Assembly (NCBI GenBank): GCA_032249735.1 | Contig: JAVVHA010000007.1 | Coordinates: 22,344-86,343, forward strand | Reading direction: 5' to 3' | Source: Dehalococcoidia bacterium | GTDB taxonomy: Bacteria > Chloroflexota > Dehalococcoidia > SM23-28-2 > HRBIN24 | Length of the DNA: 64,000 bases | In this document: one piece after another, positions 27,364-36,771 of the stretch | How the letters are laid out: the number at the start of each line of letters is the position of its first letter | How positions within the stretch are numbered: the first letter of the stretch is position 1 | Notes under the pieces: model-generated | Told to the model about the DNA's origin: nothing | The model's database searches: none | Seen by the model: the letters and a program-made list of their open reading frames with translations, nothing else | Program-made: the position numbers and the translations under genes

Positions 27364-27786
27364 ATGGTCTTTCGCGGCACTTACGAGTACTCCATGGACG
27401 ATCGGGGCCGAGTCCCCATACCTGCGCGCTATCGTCATCTCTTTAGCGATGGCCTCAAGCTGACCCTCAGCCCCGATGGATGTGTAGAGGTGTGGACCAA
27501 CGAGGGCTTTGAGAGCATGGAGGCACGGGTGATGGCGGAGCCAGCCACCACCCTCAGGGGGAGGCGCCTTCGCCGCGGCTTCTCCGTCCGCTCTTGGGAC
27601 GCAGAGCTGGACCGCCAGGGGCGCATTCTTATTCCCCAATACCTGAGGGAGAAGGCGCAGCTGGAAGGGAACGTCATCGTGGCTGGGCGCATCGAATGCC
27701 TCGAGATATGGAACCCTAAGCGATGGGAGGAGGAGATGGCCCAGGTGGAGGCCACTTACCGTGAGGAGCTGGAATCTCTGAGGTAG
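27364..27786 (+). CDS. mraZ: Transcriptional regulator MraZ
   Basis: DNA-binding repressor of the division and cell-wall cluster, 140 aa. Two SpoVT-AbrB-like halves, each with the DxxxR signature: MDDRGRVPIPARYR (about 10-23) and LDRQGRILIPQYLR (about 80-93). ATG 27364 opens MVFRGTYEYSMD, the normal MraZ start; an upstream in-frame extension runs through the regulatory region and is rejected. First gene of the cluster, 13 nt before rsmH. A matching tandem-repeat operator lies about 85-115 bp upstream. Confidence 0.95.
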   Translation: MVFRGTYEYSMDDRGRVPIPARYRHLFSDGLKLTLSPDGCVEVWTNEGFESMEARVMAEPATTLRGRRLRRGFSVRSWDAELDRQGRILIPQYLREKAQLEGNVIVAGRIECLEIWNPKRWEEEMAQVEATYREELESLR

Positions 27787-27799
27787 GGGAGGGGAGGAG

Positions 27800-28750
27800 A
27801 TGCTTTTGGAGCTAGAGCGCATAGAGTCCGCCACCGGCATCCACGTGCCCGTCATGGTGGAGGAGGTGCTGGAGGCTCTGGCGGTCATCCCCGGCGGTCG
27901 GTATGTCGACTGCACCGTAGGCACGGGCGGACACGCCGAGGCCATCTTGGAGGCCGCCTCTCCAGGCGGGCTCCTCCTCGGGCTGGACGTGGACGCCGAT
28001 GCCCTGGAGGTGGCGGCACGCCGGCTGGAGCGCTTCGGGCCGGACGTGCGGCTGGTGAAGGCCAATTACCGCGACCTCATGGCCGTGTGCCGTTCTTACA
28101 ACTTCGTGCCCGTGCATGGTGTCCTCTTCGATCTAGGCCTCTCCTCCTTCCAGCTGGCCCATCCCCAGCGAGGGTTCAGCTTTCAAATGGAGGGCCCCCT
28201 GGACATGCGCTTCAACCAGACCCAGGACCTGAGGGCCCATGACTTGGTGAACAAGCTCCCGGAGAAGGAGCTGGCTGACATCATCTGGCGCTATGGGGAG
28301 GAGAGGCAGGCCCGGCGCATTGCCCGGGCCATCGTGCGCGCCCGGCCCATCCATACCACCGTGGAGCTGGCAGAGGTGGTGGCGCGGGCTGTGGGGCGGG
28401 CTAGCGGCCGCATCCACCCCGCCACCCGTACCTTCCAGGCCCTGCGTATCGCTGTGAACCAGGAGTTGGAGAATCTGGAGGTGGCGCTGTACCAGGCCGT
28501 GCAGGTGCTGGGCAAGGGTGGGAGGCTGGTGATCATCTCCTATCACTCCCTGGAGGACCGGGTGGTGAAGCGGTTCCTGTGGCAGGAGGCCCGCGACTGC
28601 ATCTGCCCACCCGGCTCCCCCGTCTGCCAATGTGGACACAGGGCCACTTTGCGTGTGGTGAGCCGTGGGCCTATGCGCCCATCACCCCAAGAGGTGGAGA
28701 GGAACCCACGGGCCAGGAGCGCCCGCATGCGAGTGGCGGAGAGGTTGTGA
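27800..28750 (+). CDS. rsmH: 16S rRNA (cytosine-1402-N4)-methyltransferase
   Basis: Methylates C1402 of 16S rRNA. 316 aa. SAM motif CTVGTGGHAEAIL, FDLGLSSFQL, RGFSFQMEGPLDMR, HPATRTFQALRIAVN and SYHSLEDRVVK are all RsmH hallmarks. About 13 residues precede the usual HVPVM start. ATG 27800 follows GGGGAGGAG closely. Second gene of the mra cluster; its TGA overlaps the next ATG by one base. Confidence 0.96.
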   Translation: MLLELERIESATGIHVPVMVEEVLEALAVIPGGRYVDCTVGTGGHAEAILEAASPGGLLLGLDVDADALEVAARRLERFGPDVRLVKANYRDLMAVCRSYNFVPVHGVLFDLGLSSFQLAHPQRGFSFQMEGPLDMRFNQTQDLRAHDLVNKLPEKELADIIWRYGEERQARRIARAIVRARPIHTTVELAEVVARAVGRASGRIHPATRTFQALRIAVNQELENLEVALYQAVQVLGKGGRLVIISYHSLEDRVVKRFLWQEARDCICPPGSPVCQCGHRATLRVVSRGPMRPSPQEVERNPRARSARMRVAERL

Positions 28751-29181
28751 TGGCTAGCGTGCGCCAACGTGCGCGGGTCCAAGTCCCTTGGCTGCCTCGC
28801 TGGTGGCTGGGGGTTCCGGGGGCCATTGTGGCTGCTACCTTGGTGTTGGGGGGAGCGTCCCTTCTGCCCCTCTCCAGCGTCGTGGGCTCCTCCTCTGCTC
28901 GGGGAGAGGTGGAGCGTCTGCGCAAAGAGAAGAGGGAGCTGGAGGCGCAGGTGCAAGAGCTAGAGGCCCAGGTGGCCTATCTGGCCTCCCTTCAAAGGAT
29001 AGAGAAGGAGGCCAAGGAGCGCCTCGGCATGGTGCCGCCGGAGGAGGTGATATACCTGGAGGTGGACGTGCCGGCTCCTCCCTCCCCCGAGGTCCCTCCT
29101 CAATTGGCCCCTCGGGTGGAGGAGAAGGGGTCAGGTCGTCCCTGGTGGCATAGGATTCTGGAGTTGCCCCTCATACGCTAG
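28750..29181 (+). CDS. ftsL: FtsL/DivIC-like septum protein
   Basis: 143-aa bitopic membrane protein in the position of ftsL between rsmH and ftsI. Basic N-terminus, one membrane helix at about 19-41, then a leucine/alanine heptad coiled coil at about 52-90 (RGEVERLRKEKRELEAQVQE), and a Pro/Glu-rich tail. Family members link FtsB/DivIC and FtsQ/DivIB in the divisome. Sequence identity in this family is always low, so the call rests on architecture and context. The ATG overlaps the rsmH stop (TGATG). Confidence 0.8.
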   Translation: MASVRQRARVQVPWLPRWWLGVPGAIVAATLVLGGASLLPLSSVVGSSSARGEVERLRKEKRELEAQVQELEAQVAYLASLQRIEKEAKERLGMVPPEEVIYLEVDVPAPPSPEVPPQLAPRVEEKGSGRPWWHRILELPLIR

Positions 29182-29186
29182 GCGCG

Positions 29187-30830
29187 ATGATGCGCCGGCT
29201 GGCGCCTCCCTGGCGATTGCACCTCCTGTCTCTTGTGATAGGCCTGGGCTTTGCGGCGGTGGTAGGGCGGCTCGTGCAACTGCAAGTGTTGGAGCATCAG
29301 CAACACGCAGCCCGGGCCCGTCTCTTTTCCCTCACTAATCAGGACTCTCTGACCCTTAGGGGGGCCATCGTTGACGCTGGAGGGCATCCTCTGGCCATAA
29401 GCATTACGTCCTTCGACGTCCTCGTAGAGAAGAGGGCGTGGGAAGACCCTGAGAAGGCCCTGGCCCATGCCAGCCGGCTGGCCCAGATCGTGGGGGGCGA
29501 CCCTCGGAGGATGGTAGAGGAGGTGCGCCTTAGCCCAGCTTTCGAGCAAGAGGTGGTGCGGGGTCTCACCTTGGAACAGGCCAGGGAGGTGGAAGGCCTA
29601 AGGCTGCCTGGGGTGAGGCTCCGGCCCAATAGCCGGCGCGTCCACCCCGAAGGCAGTCTAGCTGCCCAGCTGCTAGGCATCGTGGGCCGGGACGGGTTGG
29701 GCCTCAGCGGCCTAGAGGCGGACCTGGACGAGGCCCTGCGCCAGGGTGCCAAGGTGGTCCTGACCATCGACCGTGTGGTCCAGCGGGCAGCGGAGGAGGC
29801 GTTAGACCAGGCTATAAAGCAGCACAACGCCCGGGGCGGCTCGGTGGTGGTGGTAGATGCTAAGAGCGGCGCCCTGCTGGCCATGGCCAGCCGCCCTTCC
29901 TTCGACCTGGACCGACCGCCTCTGGACGACCCCAAGGCCTTGGATCTGTTCCGGAACCCTGTGGTGACCGATACTTACGAGCCGGGGTCCGTGCTGAAGG
30001 TGGTGACGGTGGCGGCGGCTATCGACCAGGGGCTGGTGTCCTCCAAGACCGTATGGCAGGACACAGGGGTGGCCCTGGTGGCCGGCTGGCCCATCTATAA
30101 CTGGGACTATTCTGCCCGTGGCACGCAGACAGTCACCGACATTTTGGTCAAGAGCCTGAATACGGGGGCCGTTTGGCTGGCCCGCCTCTTGGGCCCTGAG
30201 CGCTTCTACGAATACCTGGGCCGCTTCGGGTTCGGACGCCCAACGGATGTGGGCCTGGGAGGGGAGGCCTCGGGGCATGTGCGCTGGCCCCAGGACCCCC
30301 TCTGGTCGCCGGTGGACCTGGCCACCAACTCCTTCGGCCAGGGCATCGCTGCCACCCCTCTACAGGTGGCCATGGCCGTGGCCGCCATCGCCAACGATGG
30401 CTTGCTCATGCGACCCTATGTGGTGAAGGCTATTGTCACCCCGCAAGAGACTAAGGAGACGCGGCCACAGGTAGTGGGCCAGGTGGTCTCCCCGGAGACA
30501 GCCCGGGTGGTGCGGGAGATGATGGGCGCCGTGGCTGAGAGCATCAGGCCCCCTTGGCTGGAGGTCCCTGGCTATCGCGTGGGAGGCAAGACAGGCACCG
30601 CCAATGTGGTGGAGGGGGGCCTGTATAAGCCGGACGCTTACATCGCCTCCTTTGCCGGCATCGTGCCCCTAGATGACCCCCGTCTGGTAATATTAGTGAA
30701 GATTGACGAGCCAAAAAGCGTGCCCTGGGGGACGGTGGTGGCTGCGCCGGTATTCGCGAAAGTGGCCAAGACGGCCCTGGCCCACTACCGTGTGCCGCCA
30801 GAACCACAGGCCCTCTCCCGAGCGCCATGA
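29187..30830 (+). CDS. ftsI: Peptidoglycan transpeptidase, FtsI/PBP2 class
   Basis: Septal penicillin-binding protein that cross-links peptidoglycan outside the membrane. 547 aa: one N-terminal membrane helix (about 12-32), a dimerisation domain beginning at RGAIVDAGGHPLA, and a transpeptidase domain with SxxK S268-K271 (EPGSVLKV), SxN S323-N325 (KSLNTG) and KTG 468-470. No PASTA repeats at the C-terminus. Next to an FtsL-like protein, as usual. Its end overlaps murF as ATGA; murE, normally next, is absent. Confidence 0.95.
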   Translation: MMRRLAPPWRLHLLSLVIGLGFAAVVGRLVQLQVLEHQQHAARARLFSLTNQDSLTLRGAIVDAGGHPLAISITSFDVLVEKRAWEDPEKALAHASRLAQIVGGDPRRMVEEVRLSPAFEQEVVRGLTLEQAREVEGLRLPGVRLRPNSRRVHPEGSLAAQLLGIVGRDGLGLSGLEADLDEALRQGAKVVLTIDRVVQRAAEEALDQAIKQHNARGGSVVVVDAKSGALLAMASRPSFDLDRPPLDDPKALDLFRNPVVTDTYEPGSVLKVVTVAAAIDQGLVSSKTVWQDTGVALVAGWPIYNWDYSARGTQTVTDILVKSLNTGAVWLARLLGPERFYEYLGRFGFGRPTDVGLGGEASGHVRWPQDPLWSPVDLATNSFGQGIAATPLQVAMAVAAIANDGLLMRPYVVKAIVTPQETKETRPQVVGQVVSPETARVVREMMGAVAESIRPPWLEVPGYRVGGKTGTANVVEGGLYKPDAYIASFAGIVPLDDPRLVILVKIDEPKSVPWGTVVAAPVFAKVAKTALAHYRVPPEPQALSRAP

Positions 30831-32197
30831 CGGTTGACATCCTTGCCCAGGAGGTGATGGAGGACCTGGGCCCCGCCTTGGTGGCCAGGGGCGGCCTCTT
30901 ACACCGCCGCTTCCGTGGGGTGGCCGTGGACTCGCGCCTGGTGGAGCGGGGCTTCTTATTTGTGGCATTGCCTGGCCAGCGTCACGATGGTCACCATTTC
31001 CTAGAGGAGGCGGTCTCCCGCGGGGCGTGGGGCGTGTTGGTCTCTCGCCCAACCTACGGGTGGGAGGGAGTCACCGTCTTTCATGTGAGGGATACGTTGG
31101 AGGGCCTTCAAAGGCTGGCCGCTGGCAGAAGGCGGCGCCATCCCCAACTGACGGTGGTGGGGATCACCGGCAGCGTGGGCAAGACCACCTGCAAGGAGCT
31201 AACGGCAGCGGTGCTGGGACGGCGCTACTCCGTTCTCAAGAGCCCTGGCAACCTCAATACGGAGGTGGGGCTCCCTCTGGCCCTCATGGGGCTAGAGGCC
31301 CACCACCATGTGGCCGTCCTGGAGATGGGGATGTTCGCTCGGGGGGACATCGCCTTGCTGTGCCGGCTGGCCAACCCGCAGGTGGGGGTGGTGACCAACG
31401 TGGCGCCTGTGCACCTGGAGCGGTTGGGATCCATGGGGGCCATTGCGGCGGCCAAGGGAGAGCTATTGGAGTCCCTCCCCCGCGAAGGGGTGGCGGTGGT
31501 CAACGGCGATTGCCCCTGGACGCGTCGGGTGGCGTCACGCACTCGGGCGCGTGTGGTCACCTTCGGGTTGGGGCCCACATGTCAGGTGCGAGGCCAGGAC
31601 GTGCGGGGGGAGGGGTTGGCGGGCTTCCGATTCCGCCTCTGCACTCCCCAGGGGGAGATAGACGTGCGCTGCCCCATGCCTGGGCGCCACAACGTATACA
31701 ACGCCTTGGCTGCTGCTGCCGTGGGCCTATGTCTGGGCATGGAGCTTCCAGAGGTGGCAACCGCCCTCTCCCAGGCCCGCACCCATCTGCGCTTGCAGGT
31801 CCTGCCTGGCCCCCACGGCAGCACCATCATAGACGACTCCTACAACGCCAGCCCTCCCTCAGTGTTGGCTGCCCTGGCCCTCCTGGCGGAGACGCCGGGG
31901 AGGAGGTTGGCACTGCTAGGGGATATGCTGGAGCTAGGGGACTACGATGTGGAGGGACACCGGCTGGTGGGGGAGGAGGCGGGCCGGGTAGTGGACGTGT
32001 TGGTGGTGGTGGGGGAGAGGGCCCACCTGGTGGCCGCCGCCGCCCGTCGGGGAGGGCGGGCCAGGGTGATGGTGGTTCGGGATAAGCAGGAGGCCGCCGC
32101 CGTTCTGCGAAAGGAGCTAGGGCCGGGCGACCATCTGCTGGTAAAGGGCTCGCGGGCTTTAGCCCTCGAGGAGGTGGTGGAGGCCCTGCGGTCATGA
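30827..32197 (+). CDS. murF: UDP-N-acetylmuramoyl-tripeptide--D-Ala-D-Ala ligase
   Basis: Adds D-Ala-D-Ala to the UDP-MurNAc-tripeptide. 456 aa. Mur ligase P-loop GITGSVGKTTCKE, EMGM motif in VLEMGMFARGD, NVAPVHLERLGS, GRHNVYNALAAAA and DDSYNASPPS typical of MurF rather than MurE. ATGA overlaps at both ends (ftsI and mraY). Since MurE is missing from the cluster, the stem-peptide residue 3 ligase must be encoded elsewhere. Confidence 0.94.
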   Translation: MTVDILAQEVMEDLGPALVARGGLLHRRFRGVAVDSRLVERGFLFVALPGQRHDGHHFLEEAVSRGAWGVLVSRPTYGWEGVTVFHVRDTLEGLQRLAAGRRRRHPQLTVVGITGSVGKTTCKELTAAVLGRRYSVLKSPGNLNTEVGLPLALMGLEAHHHVAVLEMGMFARGDIALLCRLANPQVGVVTNVAPVHLERLGSMGAIAAAKGELLESLPREGVAVVNGDCPWTRRVASRTRARVVTFGLGPTCQVRGQDVRGEGLAGFRFRLCTPQGEIDVRCPMPGRHNVYNALAAAAVGLCLGMELPEVATALSQARTHLRLQVLPGPHGSTIIDDSYNASPPSVLAALALLAETPGRRLALLGDMLELGDYDVEGHRLVGEEAGRVVDVLVVVGERAHLVAAAARRGGRARVMVVRDKQEAAAVLRKELGPGDHLLVKGSRALALEEVVEALRS

Positions 32198-33153
32198 CCC
32201 ATGCTCTAGGGGCAGGTGCCATGGCGTTGGTAGCGTCACTGCTTCTGGGGAGGCCTATGGTGGGGCTCCTACGCCGTTGGGGCGTGGGGAAAGCTGTGAA
32301 CCCTTGGGGGCCGGCGTCCCACCGCGTCAAGGAGGGAACCCCCACTATGGGAGGGGTGCTCATCTGGGGGCCGGCTTTGGTCGTGGCCGGGTTGGAGGCT
32401 ACCCGCCACTCTGCAGCATCCCTCCCCGCCATCGCCATGGGCGGGCTGGCCCTCCTAGGTCTGATAGACGACCTGGGCTCCCTGTCTGGGCGAAGGCAGT
32501 GGGCTCTCAACAAGCGCCTTAAGCTCTTGGCTCTGGTAGCTGTGGGGCTAGGGGTAGCCCTGGCCCTGTACCTATGGCAGGGGGTGGACTGGGTTCGGGT
32601 TCCTGGCCTGGGTAGGTACGACCTTGGGGCCTGGATCGTGCCAGTGGGGGTCATGGTGGTAGCCTTGACCGCTGGTGGGGTGGCCGTAACCGATGGTCTG
32701 GACGGGCTGGCGGCGGGGCTCTCGGCTGTGGCCTATGCTGCCCTTGGGGCGGTGGCCCTGGTGCAGGGGCAGGAGGCAGTGGGAGCCTTCGCCTTGGCGG
32801 TGGTGGGGGCCTGCCTGGGTTTCCTTTGGTATAACAGCCACCCCGCCCAGGTCTTCATGGGCGACACGGGGGCCCTGGCCTTGGGCGGGGGCTTAGCCGC
32901 TGTGGCCCTCGTCACGGGGCAGTGGCTCGCCCTACCTCTGGTGGGTATCGTCTTCGTCCTGGAAGGGGCTTCCGTGTACTTGCAGGTGGCCTATTTTCGG
33001 CTCACGGGTGGCAAGAGGATCCTGCGCATGGCCCCCCTTCACCATCATCTGGAAGCCCTGGGATGGCCGGAGCCCCGGGTGGTGCAAAGGCTTTGGATGT
33101 TGGGCGCCCTAGGGGCCATGGCCGGGGTCATCCTCGCCTTGGAGGCGCAGTGA
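32194..33153 (+). CDS. mraY: Phospho-N-acetylmuramoyl-pentapeptide transferase
   Basis: Integral membrane enzyme forming lipid I from UDP-MurNAc-pentapeptide and undecaprenyl phosphate. 319 aa, about ten membrane helices, somewhat shorter than the 360-aa enterobacterial form. Motifs: KEGTPTMGG, GLIDDLGSL with the Mg-binding Asp pair, TDGLDGLA (the usual Asn before TDG is Val here), FMGDTGALALGG and APLHHHLE. Overlaps murF by ATGA and murD by TGATG. Confidence 0.95.
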   Translation: MTHALGAGAMALVASLLLGRPMVGLLRRWGVGKAVNPWGPASHRVKEGTPTMGGVLIWGPALVVAGLEATRHSAASLPAIAMGGLALLGLIDDLGSLSGRRQWALNKRLKLLALVAVGLGVALALYLWQGVDWVRVPGLGRYDLGAWIVPVGVMVVALTAGGVAVTDGLDGLAAGLSAVAYAALGAVALVQGQEAVGAFALAVVGACLGFLWYNSHPAQVFMGDTGALALGGGLAAVALVTGQWLALPLVGIVFVLEGASVYLQVAYFRLTGGKRILRMAPLHHHLEALGWPEPRVVQRLWMLGALGAMAGVILALEAQ

Positions 33154-34541
33154 TGGACTTCCGCGGCAAGCGGGTGACGGTGGTGGGCCTAGGCATCGAG
33201 GGGGTAGACGGCGTCCGTTTCTTCGTAGGGTGCGGGGCCCACGTTACGGTGACCGATGTCAAGCCCGCGGGCCAGCTAGCCCACCGCCTGGCCCAGATCG
33301 AGGGCCTGCCCGTCCGCCTCTTCCTGGGAGGCCACGACCCCGCCGCCCTAGAGGGAGCTGATTACGTCTATGTCTCGCAAGGAGTGCCATTGGACCTGCC
33401 CATTATCGATGCCGCCCGCCGAAGGGGAATCCCCATCGTGTCCATGCTTTCGCTGTACATGGAGTTGTGCCCAGGGCCCATCGCGGCCATCACGGGCTCC
33501 AGCGGCAAGACCACCACCACGGCCCTGGTGGGCCGCATGATGGAGGCCGAGGGGCTGCCCCACCTGGTGGGAGGCAACATCGGCGTGGGCCTTTTGAGCC
33601 AGCTCCCCCGGGTGCGCCCCTACACCTGGTCAATCCTCGAAGTAAGCCATACCCAGCTGCAGCACCTGCGGCGCAGCCCCCACGTGGGGGCGGTGCTTAA
33701 CATAACGCCCAATCACCTGGACCGCTTCACCTGGGAAGAGTATAAGGCGCTGAAGGCTCGGATGGTCTCCTACCTGGGGCCTGGGGACTGGGCCGTCCTG
33801 GGGTACGACGATGCGGAGGCGCGGGCCCTGGCGGTCCAGACGGGTGAACGTGCCATCTTCTTCTCCCTGCGGGGGGAAGTAGAAAGGGGCGTAGGGGTGC
33901 GGAAGGGCAAGGCCTGGTGGTTTTGGGACGGACGGGCCGTGCCTCTCTTTGACCTGTCGTCGGTGCAGCTGCGGGGTGAACACAACCTCCGGAATGCGCT
34001 GGCGGCGGCGGCGGTGGCCCGCCTCTGCGGCGTATCTGGCCAAGCCATCGCCTGCGCCGTGGCCACCTTTCAGGGGGTGGAGCATCGCCTGGAGCTGGTG
34101 GCCACCGTAGGTGGCGTGGCCTACTACAACGATAGTATCGCCACCACCCCCCAGCGGGCCCTAGCCGCTTTGCGCTCGTTCCAGGAGCCCATAGTCCTCC
34201 TCTTGGGTGGCAGGGATAAGAACTTGCCCCTGGAGGAGTTGGCCGAGGAGGCCCTGCGGCGGTGCCGGGCTGTGGTTGTCTTTGGGGAATCGGGCCCCAA
34301 GCTGGAGGCTGCCCTGAGGGAGGCCGCTGGGCGGGGCCAAGGGTCTGCCGCCATCCTGAAGGTGGAGGGGCTTTCGGAGGCGGTGGAGGTGGCGCAGGCC
34401 GTGGCCCATCCCGGCGATGTGGTGCTGCTTTCCCCCGCCTGCACCAGCTACGATGCTTACCAGAACTTCGAGGAGCGGGGGCAGCACTTCCGAGAGCTGG
34501 TGGGCCGCTTAGCGCGGGCGGAGGTGGCGGCGTGGCGGTGA
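33153..34541 (+). CDS. murD: UDP-N-acetylmuramoyl-L-alanine--D-glutamate ligase
   Basis: Adds D-Glu to UDP-MurNAc-L-Ala. 462 aa from ATG 33153, which overlaps the mraY stop; a longer open frame upstream is antisense-free but lies inside mraY and is rejected. N-terminal Rossmann start VTVVGLGIEGVDGVRF, P-loop AITGSSGKTTTTALVG, NITPNHLDR and GGRDKNLPLEEL typical of MurD. Its stop overlaps the ftsW ATG (TGATG). Confidence 0.94.
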   Translation: MDFRGKRVTVVGLGIEGVDGVRFFVGCGAHVTVTDVKPAGQLAHRLAQIEGLPVRLFLGGHDPAALEGADYVYVSQGVPLDLPIIDAARRRGIPIVSMLSLYMELCPGPIAAITGSSGKTTTTALVGRMMEAEGLPHLVGGNIGVGLLSQLPRVRPYTWSILEVSHTQLQHLRRSPHVGAVLNITPNHLDRFTWEEYKALKARMVSYLGPGDWAVLGYDDAEARALAVQTGERAIFFSLRGEVERGVGVRKGKAWWFWDGRAVPLFDLSSVQLRGEHNLRNALAAAAVARLCGVSGQAIACAVATFQGVEHRLELVATVGGVAYYNDSIATTPQRALAALRSFQEPIVLLLGGRDKNLPLEELAEEALRRCRAVVVFGESGPKLEAALREAAGRGQGSAAILKVEGLSEAVEVAQAVAHPGDVVLLSPACTSYDAYQNFEERGQHFRELVGRLARAEVAAWR

Positions 34542-35671
34542 TGCTCAAAAGAGAGGCCCCGTCCCACGGACTCCTTTTGGCCCTCGTCCTGGCCCTTGTG
34601 GTGACGGGCCTGTTGGTGAGCTATAGCGCCAGCTTCTGGATTGGGCGCACGGCCTATGATGACCCCTATTACTTCATCGAGCGGCAGAGCTTATATGTGG
34701 CAGTGGGACTGGTCATCATGGTGGCCCTCATGGCCCTGGACTATCGACGTCTCCGCCGGTTGAGCTTGCCCCTGATGGTTGTGGTGCTGGCCGGCCTAGC
34801 GGCGGTGCTAGTGCCTGGGGTGGGGGTTGTGCGCAACGGCGCCGCCCGTTGGCTGGCGCTGGGGCCGGTGGAGGTGCAGCCCGGTGAGGGGGCCAAGCTG
34901 GCCCTGGTGATGTATATGGCAGCGTGGCTGGCGGGGAGGGGGGAGGAGATCAGGCGCTTCTCCGTGGGCCTTTTGCCCTTCGCCCTCATCGTAGGGACGG
35001 TGGGGGGTCTTATAGTGGCCGAGCCCGATATGGGCACGGCCATCATCGTGGTGGCGGTGGCCTTGGCGATATTCTTCGTCGCTCGTGCGCCTCTCCTGCA
35101 CATCCTGGCGGTGGTACTGGTGGGGGCTGCTGCCAGCTATCTCCTTATCTTGTCCCAGGACTATAGGATGAGCAGGATCCAGACTTTCCTCGCCCCCGAC
35201 CGTGACCCCCTGGGGGCTGGTTACCAGATGACCCAAATGCTGACGGCCCTGGGGGCCGGCGGCATGACCGGACTAGGATGGGGTGCCAGTAGACACAAGC
35301 TAGGGCTACTACCCAATGCCCACACCGATGGCGTCTTCGTGGTGGTGGGCGAGGAGTTGGGGCTGGTGGGGGCGTTAGCCATCCTCACGCTGTTAGCCTT
35401 GGTGCTGTGGCTGGGCCTAAGGGTGGCCAGGGAAGCTCCCGACAGGCTGGGACAGCTGACAGCAGCAGGGGTGGTGTCCTGGCTGGGCATCCAGAGCCTG
35501 GTGAACTTGGGGGGCGTAACGGGCATCTTCCCCCTTACAGGGGTGCCTTTGCCCTTCTTCAGCTACGGAGGCTCGGCCATGGTATCCACGTTGGCTGGTG
35601 TGGGCCTCCTCCTCAGCGTAGCGCGCAGGATCCCGTTCCACATTCGGGCAGGGGAGGTGAGGAGGGGGTGA
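34541..35671 (+). CDS. ftsW: Lipid II polymerase FtsW (SEDS family)
   Basis: SEDS glycosyltransferase working with FtsI at the septum. 376 aa, about ten membrane spans. NGAARWLALGPVEVQPGEGAKLAL corresponds to the conserved FQPSELAK region; GLGWGASRHKLGLLPNAHTD and FSYGGSAMVSTLAGVGLLLS are SEDS signatures. ATG 34541 overlaps the murD stop; GTG codons 9-12 nt upstream are possible. It ends in GTGA overlap with murG. Confidence 0.93.
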   Translation: MLKREAPSHGLLLALVLALVVTGLLVSYSASFWIGRTAYDDPYYFIERQSLYVAVGLVIMVALMALDYRRLRRLSLPLMVVVLAGLAAVLVPGVGVVRNGAARWLALGPVEVQPGEGAKLALVMYMAAWLAGRGEEIRRFSVGLLPFALIVGTVGGLIVAEPDMGTAIIVVAVALAIFFVARAPLLHILAVVLVGAAASYLLILSQDYRMSRIQTFLAPDRDPLGAGYQMTQMLTALGAGGMTGLGWGASRHKLGLLPNAHTDGVFVVVGEELGLVGALAILTLLALVLWLGLRVAREAPDRLGQLTAAGVVSWLGIQSLVNLGGVTGIFPLTGVPLPFFSYGGSAMVSTLAGVGLLLSVARRIPFHIRAGEVRRG

Positions 35672-36771
35672 AGGTCGCCCTGTGTGGGGGAGGCACAGGT
35701 GGCCACATCTATCCCGCCCTTAGCATCGTGGCCGCTCTTACGGAGGAGCTGGAGATAGACGATGTCCAGGTCCTCTATTTGGGCCAGCAGGGGGGGCTGG
35801 AAGGGCAGCTGGTGAGTCGGGAGGGCATCCCCTTCGCCCATATACCGTCGGGGCCGGTCCGGGGGCGCTGGCCCTGGCAGATAGCCCTGAGTCTGGGCAA
35901 GATGGGTGTGGGCTTCTGGAAGGCGCGCCGCGCCCTTTTGGGCTTTGGGGCGGACGTGGTCCTCTCCACTGGTGGCTACGCTGGTGTGCCGGTGGCCGTG
36001 GCCGCCCGCAGCCTAGGCATCCCATTAGTGGTGTTCCTGCCCGACGTCCTCCCCGGCTGGGCGGTGCGGTTCATGTCCCGCCTGGCCACCAGGGTGGCGG
36101 TCTCCACCCCCTATACCGTCTCCCGCCTGGCCAATGGGAAGGTGCGGGTGACGGGATACCCCGTAAGGCGCTCCTTCTGGCTGGTCGACAGGGAGGAGGG
36201 AAGGCGCCGCTTAGGGCTGGAGATGGAGGAGAGGGTGCTTTTGGTGCTAGGGGCCTCCCAAGGGGCCCGCCCCATCAACGAGGCCATCGCCCACAGGCTG
36301 CGGGAGCTGCTGGAGCTCTGCCAAGTGGTGCACATCAGCGGCCTGGCCCATGAGCCCCAGCTGCGCACCCTAGCCGATGCCCTTCCCCAAGGCCTGCGCT
36401 CCCGGTACCACCTTTACGCCTACATGTACGATGAGATGCCCTGGGCCATGGCCGCCGCCGACCTGGCGGTATGCCGGGCGGGGGCATCCGTGCTGGGGGA
36501 GCTACCAGCTGTCGGCCTGCCGGCCATCCTGGTGCCCTACCCCTACGCCGGTGGCCACCAGCGTCACAACGCCCACTACCTGGAGGCGGAAGGGGCTGCT
36601 CTGGTCATAGATGAGTGGGAGCTGGGGGACAAGCTCCTGCCCATGGTGGGGCTTCTCCTGGCCGATACGGCCCGGCGACAGCGCATGGCCAGCGCCATGC
36701 GTAGGCTGGCTCGGCCGGACGCCGCTGCCAACGTGGCCCGTCTGCTCTTGGAGGTGACTGGCAGGGCATGA
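35668..36771 (+). CDS. murG: Lipid II synthase MurG
   Basis: Glycosyltransferase adding GlcNAc to lipid I on the inner membrane face. 367 aa from GTG 35668, which overlaps the ftsW stop and follows GGAGGGG. N-terminal VALCGGGTGGHIYPALSI, LSTGGYAGVPVAVAA, LGASQGARPINEAI and the UDP-binding CRAGASVLGELPAVGLPAIL with PYPYAGGHQRHNA. Coupled to murC by ATGA. Confidence 0.95.
   Translation: MKVALCGGGTGGHIYPALSIVAALTEELEIDDVQVLYLGQQGGLEGQLVSREGIPFAHIPSGPVRGRWPWQIALSLGKMGVGFWKARRALLGFGADVVLSTGGYAGVPVAVAARSLGIPLVVFLPDVLPGWAVRFMSRLATRVAVSTPYTVSRLANGKVRVTGYPVRRSFWLVDREEGRRRLGLEMEERVLLVLGASQGARPINEAIAHRLRELLELCQVVHISGLAHEPQLRTLADALPQGLRSRYHLYAYMYDEMPWAMAAADLAVCRAGASVLGELPAVGLPAILVPYPYAGGHQRHNAHYLEAEGAALVIDEWELGDKLLPMVGLLLADTARRQRMASAMRRLARPDAAANVARLLLEVTGRA

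Noticed and set aside
27172..28065. Long minus-strand open frame extending mogA upstream across mraZ and rsmH
   Set aside because: It is antisense to two well-supported genes. MogA homology starts at GTG 27171, and the extension has low-complexity Ser/Arg/Pro composition typical of high-GC shadow frames.
32922..33152. In-frame upstream extension of murD
   Set aside because: Lies in another frame of mraY; the ATG at 33153 with TGATG overlap and the MurD N-terminus is clearly the start.
33727..34548. 273-codon Pro-rich minus-strand frame opposite murD
   Set aside because: Shadow of murD third-codon GC bias; composition is not protein-like.
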